Assembly (NCBI GenBank): GCA_023389575.1
Contig: JAEWEG010000093.1
Span: 76,441-140,440, forward strand
DNA: 64,000 bases
Reading direction: 5' to 3'
Source of the DNA: Chloroflexota bacterium
Lineage (GTDB): Bacteria; Chloroflexota; Chloroflexia; Thermomicrobiales; UBA6265
This document shows, one piece after another, positions 30,004 to 38,339 of this stretch; positions within the stretch are counted from its first letter, which is position 1, and each line of letters starts with the position of its first letter. The position numbers and the translations under genes are program-made. The notes beneath the pieces are model-generated. The model saw only the letters and a list, made by a program, of their open reading frames with translations. It had not been told where the DNA came from and made no database searches.

Positions 30004-31341
30004 ATGTTCGAGACACTCTCTGATCGCCTGAACGAGACATTCGGGAAGCTTGGACGCAAGGGGCGCCTTACCGAGCAGGATGTCGACACCGCGATGCGGG
30101 AAGTTCGGCGGGCGCTGCTGGAAGCCGACGTCAACTTCAAGGTCGTCAAGGATTTCGTGGCTCGGGTGCGTGAACGCGCCGTGGGTCAGGATGTCCTGAA
30201 GTCGCTCACCCCGGCCCAAACGGTGATCGGCATTGTCAATGAGGAGCTCATCGCCACTCTGGGCGCTGAGCAGGTGCCGCTGCGCAACCCGGAGCGACCA
30301 CCGCAGATCATCCTGATGGTGGGTCTCAACGGCGCCGGTAAGACCACGCACTCCGCCAAGCTGGCGCTCAACCTGCGCAAGCAGGGTCGCAATCCGCTGC
30401 TCGTCGCCGCCGACGTCTACCGTCCCGCCGCCATCAAGCAGCTCCAGACACTCGGCAAGCAAGTCGACATCCCGGTTTACGATGAAGGCACGGACGCCGA
30501 CCCGGTCGCCATCGCCCGCAACGCCATCCAGTTCGCCAACGGACGCGGCTTCAACCCCGTCATCATCGACACCGCCGGTCGCTTGCAGATCGACGAGGCG
30601 CTGATGCAGGAACTCGTCCGCATCAAGGAAGCCGTCAATCCCACCGAGATCATGCTGGTGGCCGACGCCATGACCGGCCAGGAAGCCGTGGGGGTGGCCG
30701 AGGAGTTCAATCGGCAACTGGACATCACGGGCCTCCTCCTCACCAAGATGGACGGCGACGCTCGCGGTGGCGCCGCCCTGTCGATCCGGTCCGTCACGGG
30801 CGTGCCGATCAAGTTCATCGGCACCGGCGAAAAGCTCGACACCCTTGAGCCCTTCTACCCGGACCGGCTCGCCGGTCGCATCCTCGGGATGGGCGACGTG
30901 CTCTCGCTCATCGAGCGGGCCCAGGAGCAAACCGACGAGAAGGAGGCCGAACGCCTCCAGGCGCGGATGATGAAGGGCCAGTTCGACCTCGAGGACTTCC
31001 TGGAGCAGCTTCAGAAGATCAAGAGCATGGGGCCGCTCAGTCAGATCATGGAGATGATCCCGGGACTCGGCCAGCAGATGCGCCAGGCCAAGGCGCAAAT
31101 CTCGGACGACGACTACAAACAGGTCGAGGCCATCATCCGCGCCATGACCCCGTGGGAGCGCCGCAACCCCGACCGCATTGACCATAGCCGGCGGCGACGC
31201 ATCGCTCGCGGCACCGGCGTGGATCGCCAGGACGTGAACCGGCTACTGTCGCAGTTCAAGGACATGCAGAAGATGATGGGACAGTTCAGCCAGATGGCGA
31301 AAAAGGGCAAGATGCCAAAGAACATGCCGTTCAAGTTCTAG
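30004..31341 (+). CDS. ffh: Signal recognition particle protein Ffh (SRP54)
   Basis: Ffh binds signal sequences of nascent chains and the 4.5S RNA. The 445-aa product has the N domain, then the G domain with GLNGAGKTTHSAKLA (G1, about 107), AADVYRPAAI, IDTAGRLQID (G3) and LTKMDGDARGG (G4). The methionine-rich M domain runs from about 300 and includes the RNA-binding stretch NPDRIDHSRRRRIARGTG. The end is rich in Met, Gln and Lys. The SRP RNA gene is not in this window. A terminator follows. Confidence 0.97.
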   Translation: MFETLSDRLNETFGKLGRKGRLTEQDVDTAMREVRRALLEADVNFKVVKDFVARVRERAVGQDVLKSLTPAQTVIGIVNEELIATLGAEQVPLRNPERPPQIILMVGLNGAGKTTHSAKLALNLRKQGRNPLLVAADVYRPAAIKQLQTLGKQVDIPVYDEGTDADPVAIARNAIQFANGRGFNPVIIDTAGRLQIDEALMQELVRIKEAVNPTEIMLVADAMTGQEAVGVAEEFNRQLDITGLLLTKMDGDARGGAALSIRSVTGVPIKFIGTGEKLDTLEPFYPDRLAGRILGMGDVLSLIERAQEQTDEKEAERLQARMMKGQFDLEDFLEQLQKIKSMGPLSQIMEMIPGLGQQMRQAKAQISDDDYKQVEAIIRAMTPWERRNPDRIDHSRRRRIARGTGVDRQDVNRLLSQFKDMQKMMGQFSQMAKKGKMPKNMPFKF

Positions 31342-31368
31342 CCCACCTCGAAAACGAATGTATCCGCG

Positions 31369-31398
31369 AACGTCCGGGCCACAGGGTCCGGACGTTTT
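31369..31398 (+). terminator. Terminator of ftsY-ffh
   Basis: A 9-bp stem (AACGTCCGG at 31369-31377 with 31388-31396) and a 10-nt loop run into TTTT. Confidence 0.82.
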
Positions 31399-31531
31399 GC
31401 ATTCCCGGCGAGGACCCGGACCGCCACGGGGTGTTTCCCCGGTATACGCGATCCAGTGAAACCGGCTGACACGCCGCTCGAGGATGACGAATGCTCCTGG
31501 CGACTCCCACTTCTCCCGGGTTAACAGCCCC

Positions 31532-31560
31532 TTGCCATGAATTTTAGCCTATGCTAATTT
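31532..31560 (+). promoter_or_regulatory. Metal-operon promoter with palindromic operator
   Basis: TTGCCA (31532-31537) and TAATTT (31555-31560) are spaced by 17 nt. Between them sits TTAGC-N4-GCTAA (31544-31557), a perfect inverted repeat in an AT-rich patch unlike the GC-rich surroundings. Its shape resembles DtxR/MntR-type boxes, and the operon it precedes ends with a DtxR/MntR gene. This is the obvious place for metal-dependent repression. Confidence 0.55.
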
Positions 31561-31611
31561 AGTCGCGGTGAATATTTATCGGCTACCCGCGAGCGGAGAG
31601 TCTCGACACAC

Positions 31612-32598
31612 ATGACGTCCAATCCCATACAGAAAACTCCAATCTCCAGCCGGTGGCGCACGGGAGCTCTGGCCGCCGTTCCGGCGCTGGTCCTGACCTA
31701 CGCCGCGCTCCGGCCACCGTCGAGTTCAACCGCGGACAATGACCTGTTGAACGTGGTCGCCACGACCGGCCAAGTCGGAGACCTTGCCCGCAACGTGGGC
31801 GGCGATAGCGTCTCGGTCTCAACCTTGATGGGCCCAGGCGTCGATCCGCACCTGTTCAAAGCCAGCGAATCGGACGTCATCGATCTGATCGACTCCGACC
31901 TCATTCTCTACAGCGGCCTGCATCTCGAAGGCAATCTCGCCGAAGTGCTCGAACAGGCGGGCAAGCGCCAGCCAGTCGCCGCCGTGAGCATGGGCGTTCC
32001 CGAAGTTGACCTGATCCAGCCCCTCGACGATGCGTTCGACGGCAATCCCGATCCCCACTTCTGGTTCGATCCCACGCTGTGGCGGGCCGCCGCCGTGGAA
32101 GCCGCCCGCGCTTTCGCCATCGCCGATCCAGACAACGCCGGATCGTACGACGCCAACGCGGAAACCTACGGAAACGAACTCCACGAGCTCGACGAGTGGG
32201 CGGCCGAACAGTTCGCGCGAATCCCCGAAACCTCCAGAATCCTCGTCACCGCCCACGATGCTTTTGGCTACCTTGGCCGCAGGTACGACCTCGACGTGGT
32301 CGGTCTCCAGGGAATCAGCACCGCGACCGAAGCCGGTGTTCGGGATGTGCAAAACATCGCCGACCTTATCGCCGCCAACGAGATCCGGGCGGTCTTCGTC
32401 GAGACAAGCGTTCCGCGCAGGACCATTGAAGCGGTCCAGGTTGCGGTCGCCGATCGTGGCTGGACAGTCGACATCGGCGAGTCGCTGTTTTCCGACGCCA
32501 TGGGCGACGAAGGAACTCCCGAAGGAACCTATCTCGGCATGATGCGGCACAACGTGAACGCCATCGTTTCAGGACTTACAGGAGAACCAAGCGAATGA
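31612..32598 (+). CDS. Metal (Mn/Fe/Zn) ABC transporter substrate-binding protein, cluster A-I
   Basis: The 328-aa protein has an N-terminal signal/anchor (about 15-33, no lipobox Cys) and the cluster A-I fold. Metal ligands appear to be His in GVDPHLFKASESD, His in NPDPHFWFDP, Glu in VFVETSVPRRT and Asp in SLFSDAMG. A His-His-Glu-Asp set is the pattern of Mn/Fe binders such as PsaA and MntC; the long His-rich loop of zinc-specific ZnuA is missing. It is the first gene of a transport operon, and its stop overlaps the ATPase start by 4 nt. Confidence 0.9.
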   Translation: MTSNPIQKTPISSRWRTGALAAVPALVLTYAALRPPSSSTADNDLLNVVATTGQVGDLARNVGGDSVSVSTLMGPGVDPHLFKASESDVIDLIDSDLILYSGLHLEGNLAEVLEQAGKRQPVAAVSMGVPEVDLIQPLDDAFDGNPDPHFWFDPTLWRAAAVEAARAFAIADPDNAGSYDANAETYGNELHELDEWAAEQFARIPETSRILVTAHDAFGYLGRRYDLDVVGLQGISTATEAGVRDVQNIADLIAANEIRAVFVETSVPRRTIEAVQVAVADRGWTVDIGESLFSDAMGDEGTPEGTYLGMMRHNVNAIVSGLTGEPSE

Positions 32599-33416
32599 GA
32601 TCGCCATTCACTCAGGGCGACCCAACCACCGGGTCCGTCATCGAGGTCCGTGACCTCACGGTCGCCTACAACGAATCGCCTGTGTTGTGGGACCTCGACA
32701 TCGACTTCGCCGCGGGCAAGGCGACCGCGATCGTTGGTCCCAACGGCGCCGGCAAGAGCACGCTGCTCAAGGCGATCCTGGGGCTGGTACCGATCGCCGC
32801 CGGCGCCACCCGCGTGTTCGAGTCCCGGCTCGACCAGGTTCGGCAGCGCGTCGCCTACGTCCCGCAACGTGGCTCCGTGGACTGGGACTTCCCAACCAAC
32901 GCGCTGGATGTCGTCACCATGGGGCGATACGGACGAATCGGCTGGTTCCGCCGACCATCGAAGGCCGATCTGGACATCGCCCGTGAGTGCCTGGCCCAGG
33001 TCGGGATGTCGAGTTTCGCCGATCGCCAGATCAGCCAGCTTTCCGGCGGGCAGCAGCAACGTGTGTTTCTCGCCAGGGCACTTGCCCAGGAAGCCGATCT
33101 CTACCTGATGGACGAGCCGTTCGTGGGCGTTGACGCGGTGACCGAGCGAGCCATCGTCCAGCTCCTCCACGATGTCCGGGACGCCGGCAAGACCGTTATC
33201 GCCGTCCACCATGACCTCGAATCGGTCGCAGACTACTTTGATAACGTCGTGCTGCTGAATGTGAACCTCATCGCCTCGGGCCCCGTGTCCGACGTCTTTA
33301 CCGAGGGCAACCTCCGCAAGACATATCACGCCCCAGCGAGCCCGTTCGGTGAGTCCACCGAGCAGACCACGCGGGCGGGTTCCGAGATGGCCCCGGTCGA
33401 GGCGATGCTGCGATGA
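32595..33416 (+). CDS. Metal ABC transporter ATP-binding protein
   Basis: The 273-aa ATPase has Walker A GPNGAGKST (about 48), Q-loop YVPQRGSVDWDFP, signature LSGGQQQR (about 147), Walker B DLYLMDEPF and H-loop VIAVHHDLE. The Q-loop context with the SVDWDFP block is typical of Mn/Zn importers (MntB/ZnuC type). It overlaps both neighbours by 4 nt (ATGA), so all transporter parts are translationally coupled. Confidence 0.94.
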   Translation: MRSPFTQGDPTTGSVIEVRDLTVAYNESPVLWDLDIDFAAGKATAIVGPNGAGKSTLLKAILGLVPIAAGATRVFESRLDQVRQRVAYVPQRGSVDWDFPTNALDVVTMGRYGRIGWFRRPSKADLDIARECLAQVGMSSFADRQISQLSGGQQQRVFLARALAQEADLYLMDEPFVGVDAVTERAIVQLLHDVRDAGKTVIAVHHDLESVADYFDNVVLLNVNLIASGPVSDVFTEGNLRKTYHAPASPFGESTEQTTRAGSEMAPVEAMLR

Positions 33417-34360
33417 TGGTCCCTCTCGCCCTTCTCGGCCTCGATATCTCATGGGACGCCACGCTTCGCAACGTTTTGCTTGGCTCGCTCATTCTCGGCG
33501 TCACCAGCGGCGTCATCGGCGTGTTCGCGGTCCTGCGGCGACAGAGCCTTATCGGAGACGCGCTTTCGCACGCCGCGCTACCTGGCATCTGCATCATGTT
33601 CATCGTCACGGGCACAAGATCGAGCGAATGGCTCCTGCTCGGCGGGGCCATCAGTGGACTCCTGGGCACCGCGCTCCTGATCGCAATCAACCGCTGGTCA
33701 ATCGTGCGGGAAGAGAGCGCGCTCGGAATCATCCTCAGCGTGTTCTTCGGCTTCGGCATCCTGCTGCTGACCCGAATCCAGCACGGCGGCGACGCCGCCC
33801 AGAGCGGGCTTGACCGGTTCATCTTCGGCCAGGCGGCGACCATTCTTCCCCGAGACGTCGGCACCATGGCCATCGTCGCCCTCATCGTCGTCGGGTCGAT
33901 CGTGCTGATGTTCAAGGAGTTCAAGCTCATCACCTTCGATCCACTGTTCGCCGCCAGCATCGGCATCAATCCGGTGATCGTCGGAGCGTTGCTCGCCGCG
34001 TTGCTGGTGCTCACAATCATGATCGGCCTGCAAACGGTCGGCGTCATCCTCATGGTCTCGCTGCTGATCGCTCCAGCCGTCGCCGCTCGCCAGTGGACAC
34101 AGAGTCTCTCCGGGATGGTGGTCCTCTCCGGCGTATTCGGCATGGCGGCCGGTGTCGCCGGTTCGATCGTGAGCAGCCTCGTCGACCGCCTGCCAACCGG
34201 GCCGATGATCGTCATCGCCGCTTCGATCATCGTGATTTGCTCGATCCTCTTCGCGCCAGATCGCGGCCTGGTCGCGACCTATCGTTCCCGGCGGGCGAGG
34301 TCTCGCCAGTTCCAGCGCCAGCTTGCCCTGGCCGATCATCACGGAGTGTCCCGATCATGA
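33413..34360 (+). CDS. Metal ABC transporter permease (first)
   Basis: The 315-aa protein belongs to the ABC-3 permease family, with about eight hydrophobic helices and the family block AVLRRQSLIGDALSHAALPG near the N-terminus. LLIAPAVAARQWT marks the later ATPase-contact region. It forms the membrane channel with the second permease; operons of this kind often have two. Overlaps of 4 nt join it to the ATPase gene before and the permease gene after. Confidence 0.92.
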   Translation: MMVPLALLGLDISWDATLRNVLLGSLILGVTSGVIGVFAVLRRQSLIGDALSHAALPGICIMFIVTGTRSSEWLLLGGAISGLLGTALLIAINRWSIVREESALGIILSVFFGFGILLLTRIQHGGDAAQSGLDRFIFGQAATILPRDVGTMAIVALIVVGSIVLMFKEFKLITFDPLFAASIGINPVIVGALLAALLVLTIMIGLQTVGVILMVSLLIAPAVAARQWTQSLSGMVVLSGVFGMAAGVAGSIVSSLVDRLPTGPMIVIAASIIVICSILFAPDRGLVATYRSRRARSRQFQRQLALADHHGVSRS

Positions 34361-35439
34361 GCGCACCAACCATCATCATGATCGCCGGCGCGCTGGTCGG
34401 CGCGTCCTGCGGACTGATCGGCGCGTTCCTCGTGCTGCGACGGCTCGCCCTCATGGGAGACGCGATCAGCCATGCGGTGCTCCTCGGCATCGTCGTGGTC
34501 TTCGCGCTCACCCACTCGCGATCGCCGCTCCTGATGGCGATCGGCGCGGGAGCCGTTGGCCTGCTCACCGTCGCGCTGGTCGCGTGGCTTCAACGCACCG
34601 GCCTGGTAAAGGAGGACGCGGCGATAGGGCTCGTCTTCCCGTTCTTCTTCGCCATTGGCGTATTCATGATCTCGCGATTCCCATCGACGGTTCACATCGA
34701 TGTCGACGCCGTGCTGTTCGGCGAGATCGCATATGTGCCGCTGTATCATCTCGAGCTTTTCGGACGTGATCTTGGCATCCAGGCGTTCTGGACGCTCGGT
34801 ATCATGCTCGCGATCAACCTCGCCTTTGTCCTGATCCTCTACAAGGAACTGAAGCTCTCGACGTTCGACGCCGGATTCGCGGCCGCCATCGGCATGTCTC
34901 CGGTGCTGCTCCACTACCTCCTGATGGCCGCCGTTTCCGCCACCACGGTGGTCTCCTTCGACGCGGTCGGCGCGGTACTGGTGGTCGCCATGCTGATTGT
35001 CCCGGCCGCCACCGCCCAACTGCTCACCCGCCATCTCCCAACGCTCCTGTTCCTGTCGATGGGAATTGGCGCGAGCTCGTCCGTTCTCGGGTACTACCTT
35101 GCCCGGGCGATCGATGGGTCCGTCGCGGGTGCGATGGCGACCTCGCTCGGAATCATCTTCCTCGCCGCCTTCCTGTTCTCTCCATCACAGGGCGTTATCG
35201 CCCAGGCGGTCCGGCGGCGCGACCAGCGGCATACCTTCCTCCAGGAACTGTTGGTGGCCCACGTCAGGGCGAAGCCCGAAGGTGTCCCCGTCGCGTCTCT
35301 CGCCGGGGACTTTGGCTGGGCGACGACCACCACGCAGCGCGCGCTGGAGAGCGCCTACGCCAGCCACCGGCTCGCGCTTTCGAAAAACGGTATCCTGACC
35401 ATTCCTTCGGGCGGGGCTTCCGAATCCACCGCTCAGTAA
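34357..35439 (+). CDS. Metal ABC transporter permease (second) with winged-helix-like C-terminal tail
   Basis: The first 285 residues form an ABC-3 permease paralogous to its neighbour (LVLRRLALMGDAISHAVLLG, MLIVPAATAQLLTRH). After the last helix comes a soluble tail of about 75 residues. Its VASLAGDFGWATTTTQ and ALESAYASHRLALSKNG look like a winged-helix DNA-binding segment. A permease fused to a DtxR-like domain is known in Chlamydia (YtgCR), but only the HTH-sized part is present here. The ATG at 34357 overlaps the upstream stop; the frame extends further upstream but lies inside the first permease gene. Confidence 0.88.
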   Translation: MSAPTIIMIAGALVGASCGLIGAFLVLRRLALMGDAISHAVLLGIVVVFALTHSRSPLLMAIGAGAVGLLTVALVAWLQRTGLVKEDAAIGLVFPFFFAIGVFMISRFPSTVHIDVDAVLFGEIAYVPLYHLELFGRDLGIQAFWTLGIMLAINLAFVLILYKELKLSTFDAGFAAAIGMSPVLLHYLLMAAVSATTVVSFDAVGAVLVVAMLIVPAATAQLLTRHLPTLLFLSMGIGASSSVLGYYLARAIDGSVAGAMATSLGIIFLAAFLFSPSQGVIAQAVRRRDQRHTFLQELLVAHVRAKPEGVPVASLAGDFGWATTTTQRALESAYASHRLALSKNGILTIPSGGASESTAQ

Positions 35440-35479
35440 ACCGGCAGCCACCGGTCGATGCAGACCAGGAGCACCAAGC

Positions 35480-36202
35480 ATGACTGACACTCACAAGCGA
35501 CCAGATCCAGATTCCGGTGATCTCCGGTTTGGTGGTGACACCCGTGTCACCACCGCCATGGAGGACTACCTCAAGGTCGCGTACCAGATCGACCAGGAAG
35601 GGCTGCCCGTCACGAACCTGCGGCTGGCCGAACGCCTGGGCTTTTCCGGGCCCTCGGTCACCAACATGATGAAGAAGCTGAACGATCTCAAGCTCGTCGT
35701 TCACAACCCGTATCATGGCGCGTCGCTGACGCCCGCTGGCCGGAGCATCGCCCTGGAAGTGATTCGTCACCATCGTCTGCTGGAGCTCTATCTGGCCGAA
35801 GCCCTCGGCTACAACATCGACGAGGTTCACGACGAGGCCGAGCGCCTGGAACACCACGTCTCGGAGGAGCTCGAGCGCCGGATGGAGCGATATCTCGGCT
35901 ACCCGACCTTCGATCCCCACGGCGACCCAATCCCCAACCGCGACGGCACGGTCCCGGATATCGACGACGTCGCGTTCCTTGGCATCGAACCCGGAACGGC
36001 CCGAAAGGTCAGCCGCGTCAGCGACCGTGATCCCGACCATCTCAGCCAGGTTTTCGGCGCTGGCATCGCGCCGGGTTCGGAAGTGGTCCTCGTGGAAATC
36101 GCGGTTCCCGACCAGGATGTCAGGATCCAGGTCGACGGTAACGAGCACACGCTTCCCTGGAGCGTTTCCCAGGGAATCCGGGTTCTGCCAGCGGGCGCCT
36201 GA
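35480..36202 (+). CDS. DtxR/MntR family metal-dependent transcriptional regulator
   Basis: The 240-aa protein has the DtxR winged-helix domain (TTAMEDYLKVAYQIDQEG, then LAERLGFSGPSVTNMMKKLN). The metal-binding dimerisation domain follows with HHRLLELYLAEALGY and DEAERLEHHVSEELERRM, then HGDPIPNRDG. A C-terminal FeoA/SH3-like domain (about 160-240) completes the full-length DtxR layout. With metal bound it would repress the operon it closes, probably through the palindrome at 31544-31557. Ligand residues alone do not separate Mn from Fe sensing. It ends 3 nt before the convergent trmH gene. Confidence 0.92.
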   Translation: MTDTHKRPDPDSGDLRFGGDTRVTTAMEDYLKVAYQIDQEGLPVTNLRLAERLGFSGPSVTNMMKKLNDLKLVVHNPYHGASLTPAGRSIALEVIRHHRLLELYLAEALGYNIDEVHDEAERLEHHVSEELERRMERYLGYPTFDPHGDPIPNRDGTVPDIDDVAFLGIEPGTARKVSRVSDRDPDHLSQVFGAGIAPGSEVVLVEIAVPDQDVRIQVDGNEHTLPWSVSQGIRVLPAGA

Positions 36203-36205
36203 TCT

Positions 36206-36898
36206 CTACCGGCGAATCCACTCGGCTTCGAGCGCCTCGAGTTCCTCGACCGGCATTTGCGGGATGCCGTACATCCCCGCCGCCATCCGTTGCCGCATCG
36301 CTTCGTACAGCGACACCGCGCAGGCCACGGAAATGTTCAGGCTCTCGACCATGCCCTGCATGGGAATCCCCACCGTCCCATCGGCCAGGTCAACGGCCTT
36401 GTCGGACACGCCTCGCTTCTCGTTTCCGAACACGAGCGCGACGGGCGCGGTCAGGTCGACCTTATACAGGTCGCGCGTGTCCTCGCGAAGCGCGGTCGCC
36501 AGGATGCGGAATCCCGGCGCTCGCAGGGCCTCGTAGCAGGCTTCGATCGAGTCGTGGACATGGGTTCGCACCCACTTCGCCGCCGATGAGGATGTCGTCC
36601 GGTTGAAGGACTTTCGCGGCGCCTCCTCGTGGACATACACCAGGTGGACATCCAGCACGCCTACCGCGTCGCATGACCGTAGCGCGGCGCTTGCGTTGTG
36701 CGGATCGTGCACATCCTCCAGCACGATTGTCAGCGTGGGCTGGCGCCTGGCCAGCACGGACCGTACACGGTCGTGACGCCGCGAGGTGCGCGGAAATCGC
36801 GAGGTCTTGACCTCGTCATCCATGTCCGAGGCAAGCGCGTTCCGGTCAACCGGGCGTGGCGGGTCGGGATACAGCCAATCGGATCGATCTTCGTCCAT
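36206..36898 (-). CDS. trmH: TrmH family tRNA/rRNA 2'-O-methyltransferase (SPOUT)
   Basis: The 230-aa protein shows the SPOUT knot motifs of TrmH: DVHDPHNASAALRSCDAVG (motif 1 with the catalytic Arg), ALVFGNEKRGVS (motif 2) and GMVESLNISVACAVSLYEA (motif 3). ASSSAAKWVRTHVHDS-like sequence between motifs matches the tRNA Gm18 methylase, so that activity is likely. It lies 1 nt after the membrane-protein gene on the same strand. Confidence 0.88.
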   Translation of the reverse strand: MDEDRSDWLYPDPPRPVDRNALASDMDDEVKTSRFPRTSRRHDRVRSVLARRQPTLTIVLEDVHDPHNASAALRSCDAVGVLDVHLVYVHEEAPRKSFNRTTSSSAAKWVRTHVHDSIEACYEALRAPGFRILATALREDTRDLYKVDLTAPVALVFGNEKRGVSDKAVDLADGTVGIPMQGMVESLNISVACAVSLYEAMRQRMAAGMYGIPQMPVEELEALEAEWIRR

Positions 36899-36899
36899 G

Positions 36900-37604
36900 T
36901 CAGCGTCCCTTCTGCTTGCTGGCTCCCCGGAACCGGCTAAGCAACCCAGGGTCTGGATTCACTCCCCGCTGTCGTTCGTCATGTCGCTCGGGAGTCGGCG
37001 CGGACGGATCGATGATCTCCTCGCCAAGAATGGTCAGCGTGAACCGGTTCAGGATGCACGCCACCAGCGCTGGTCCGATAAGCAGGAGTGGGATCACCAT
37101 CACGCCCATCGTCAGCACCAGCACCACCATGAAAATGCCCAGGAAGATGCTCATGAACGGGCGGCTGACCAGCACGAACATCGCGCCCCGGAACGCGTTT
37201 CTAACGCCGGACTCCATCGTTCCGGCCACCGAAAACGCATACATGGCGATGATCTGGAGCAGCAGCCACATAATGAGCCACAGCGGGATCATGGTCGAAA
37301 GGATATGGTCGCTGCCGGCGAAGTACGAGATGTTCCACGACAGCATCACCAGAAACGGCACCGTGAACAGGAAAATGCCCCAGGACCGCTTCCACGATGA
37401 CTTGAAGACGTCGATCGCGTCAGCCAGCTCCGGCGCCGCCCCCATCCTCCTGGGATCGGTCACTGACGTCAGCGCCACCGTCGCGGGTGGTCCTGGAATA
37501 ATCAACAGCGCGCATACCCACCAGGCAAGCGAAAGCAACGCATACATCATGAACTGGCTGAAGGTATCCTTCAGTCCACCCCACAGGAGCTTGAAGAAGA
37601 GCAC
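36900..37604 (-). CDS. Membrane protein resembling the DUF624/YesL family
   Basis: The 234-aa protein has about five hydrophobic helices. It has a DUF624-like N-terminus (LWGGLKDTFSQFMMYALLSL), a mid-protein FKSSWKRSWGIFLF block, and a charged cytoplasmic tail from about 200. YesL-like proteins often sit near sugar transporters and have no proven biochemical role. It is immediately upstream of trmH, which tells little about function. Confidence 0.6.
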   Translation of the reverse strand: MLFFKLLWGGLKDTFSQFMMYALLSLAWWVCALLIIPGPPATVALTSVTDPRRMGAAPELADAIDVFKSSWKRSWGIFLFTVPFLVMLSWNISYFAGSDHILSTMIPLWLIMWLLLQIIAMYAFSVAGTMESGVRNAFRGAMFVLVSRPFMSIFLGIFMVVLVLTMGVMVIPLLLIGPALVACILNRFTLTILGEEIIDPSAPTPERHDERQRGVNPDPGLLSRFRGASKQKGR

Positions 37605-37695
37605 TGTTGCCGATTACACCTTTACGTCAACCCAATACCGGCCAATTCACGCGGTACCAGCATTGTACTTCGCCCTGAGTCCGCCTTCAGTCTGT

Positions 37696-38247
37696 TTATG
37701 TGGAGTCCGCCGCGAACTCCTGCACGATCCGCATCTGGTACCGCCGGTCGAATCGCGGCGAACAGCGCCCGCAGGACCATGTCCCCTTCCGCTTTCGCGG
37801 AACCGTCAACCCGCAACCAGGACACCGGTACAGGTACTTCACCGCCCGCCGCTTCACGGGAACTAGCGCCGAACGCACTTCCTCCATGTTCGCGCCGGTG
37901 AGGTCCGCCACCCGGTACGCGATGCGGTCGTGACCGTGATGCGAGTGCCCCCTGAGATCGCCGTCGAGCCTGTCTCGCATGTGGATGAGTTCTTCGACCA
38001 CCACGACTTCAACCGCCTTCGGCCGCGTGGTGTCGATCCGCTCCAGGTTGATCAGGATGGCGTGACGTCCCTGGCGAGCCAGATAACAGTAGGCGCCGCC
38101 GTACGACGATGGAATCCGCCGACCGAGCCACTCGCCGTAGACTGCCCGGCTCGTTGTCAGCATCAGGTCATCAAGCGCCAGGTCAAGCATCTCCGCGTAT
38201 TGCTCAACGAGCTCAACCACCCCAGCATCGCACTCAACCTGAATCAT
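37696..38247 (-). CDS. SprT-like domain protein with altered HExxH motif and zinc ribbon
   Basis: The 183-aa product has a SprT-like core ending in a four-Cys zinc ribbon (Cys142, 145, 159, 162 as CPGC and CGRC). SprT/Spartan proteases use HExxH, but here the motif reads EELIH (85-89), with Glu in place of the first zinc His. A His-rich stretch, HSHHGHD (101-107), follows where the third ligand normally lies. It may be a pseudo-enzyme or use a reorganised metal site. The start chosen is ATG 38247; an ATG at 38310 would include the leader hairpin region. It is divergent from the receiver-like gene. Confidence 0.6.
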   Translation of the reverse strand: MIQVECDAGVVELVEQYAEMLDLALDDLMLTTSRAVYGEWLGRRIPSSYGGAYCYLARQGRHAILINLERIDTTRPKAVEVVVVEELIHMRDRLDGDLRGHSHHGHDRIAYRVADLTGANMEEVRSALVPVKRRAVKYLYRCPGCGLTVPRKRKGTWSCGRCSPRFDRRYQMRIVQEFAADST

Positions 38248-38291
38248 CAATCGCCCCACATGTGCTTCCGGCTCCCATGGCGCTGGCATTC

Positions 38292-38330
38292 TACAATGAG
38301 CGGCGAGCACATCCGCGCTCGCCGCTCATT
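38292..38330 (+). promoter_or_regulatory. -10 element and 14-bp leader hairpin before the receiver-like gene
   Basis: TACAAT (38292-38297) is a good -10 hexamer without a clear -35. A perfect 14-bp inverted repeat (AATGAGCGGCGAGC, 38295-38308, with 38317-38330, 8-nt loop) starts within it and ends 9 nt before the ATG at 38340. In RNA it would form a stable hairpin hiding the ribosome site; in DNA it may be an operator between the divergent genes. Confidence 0.4.
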
Positions 38331-38339
38331 CAACAACGG

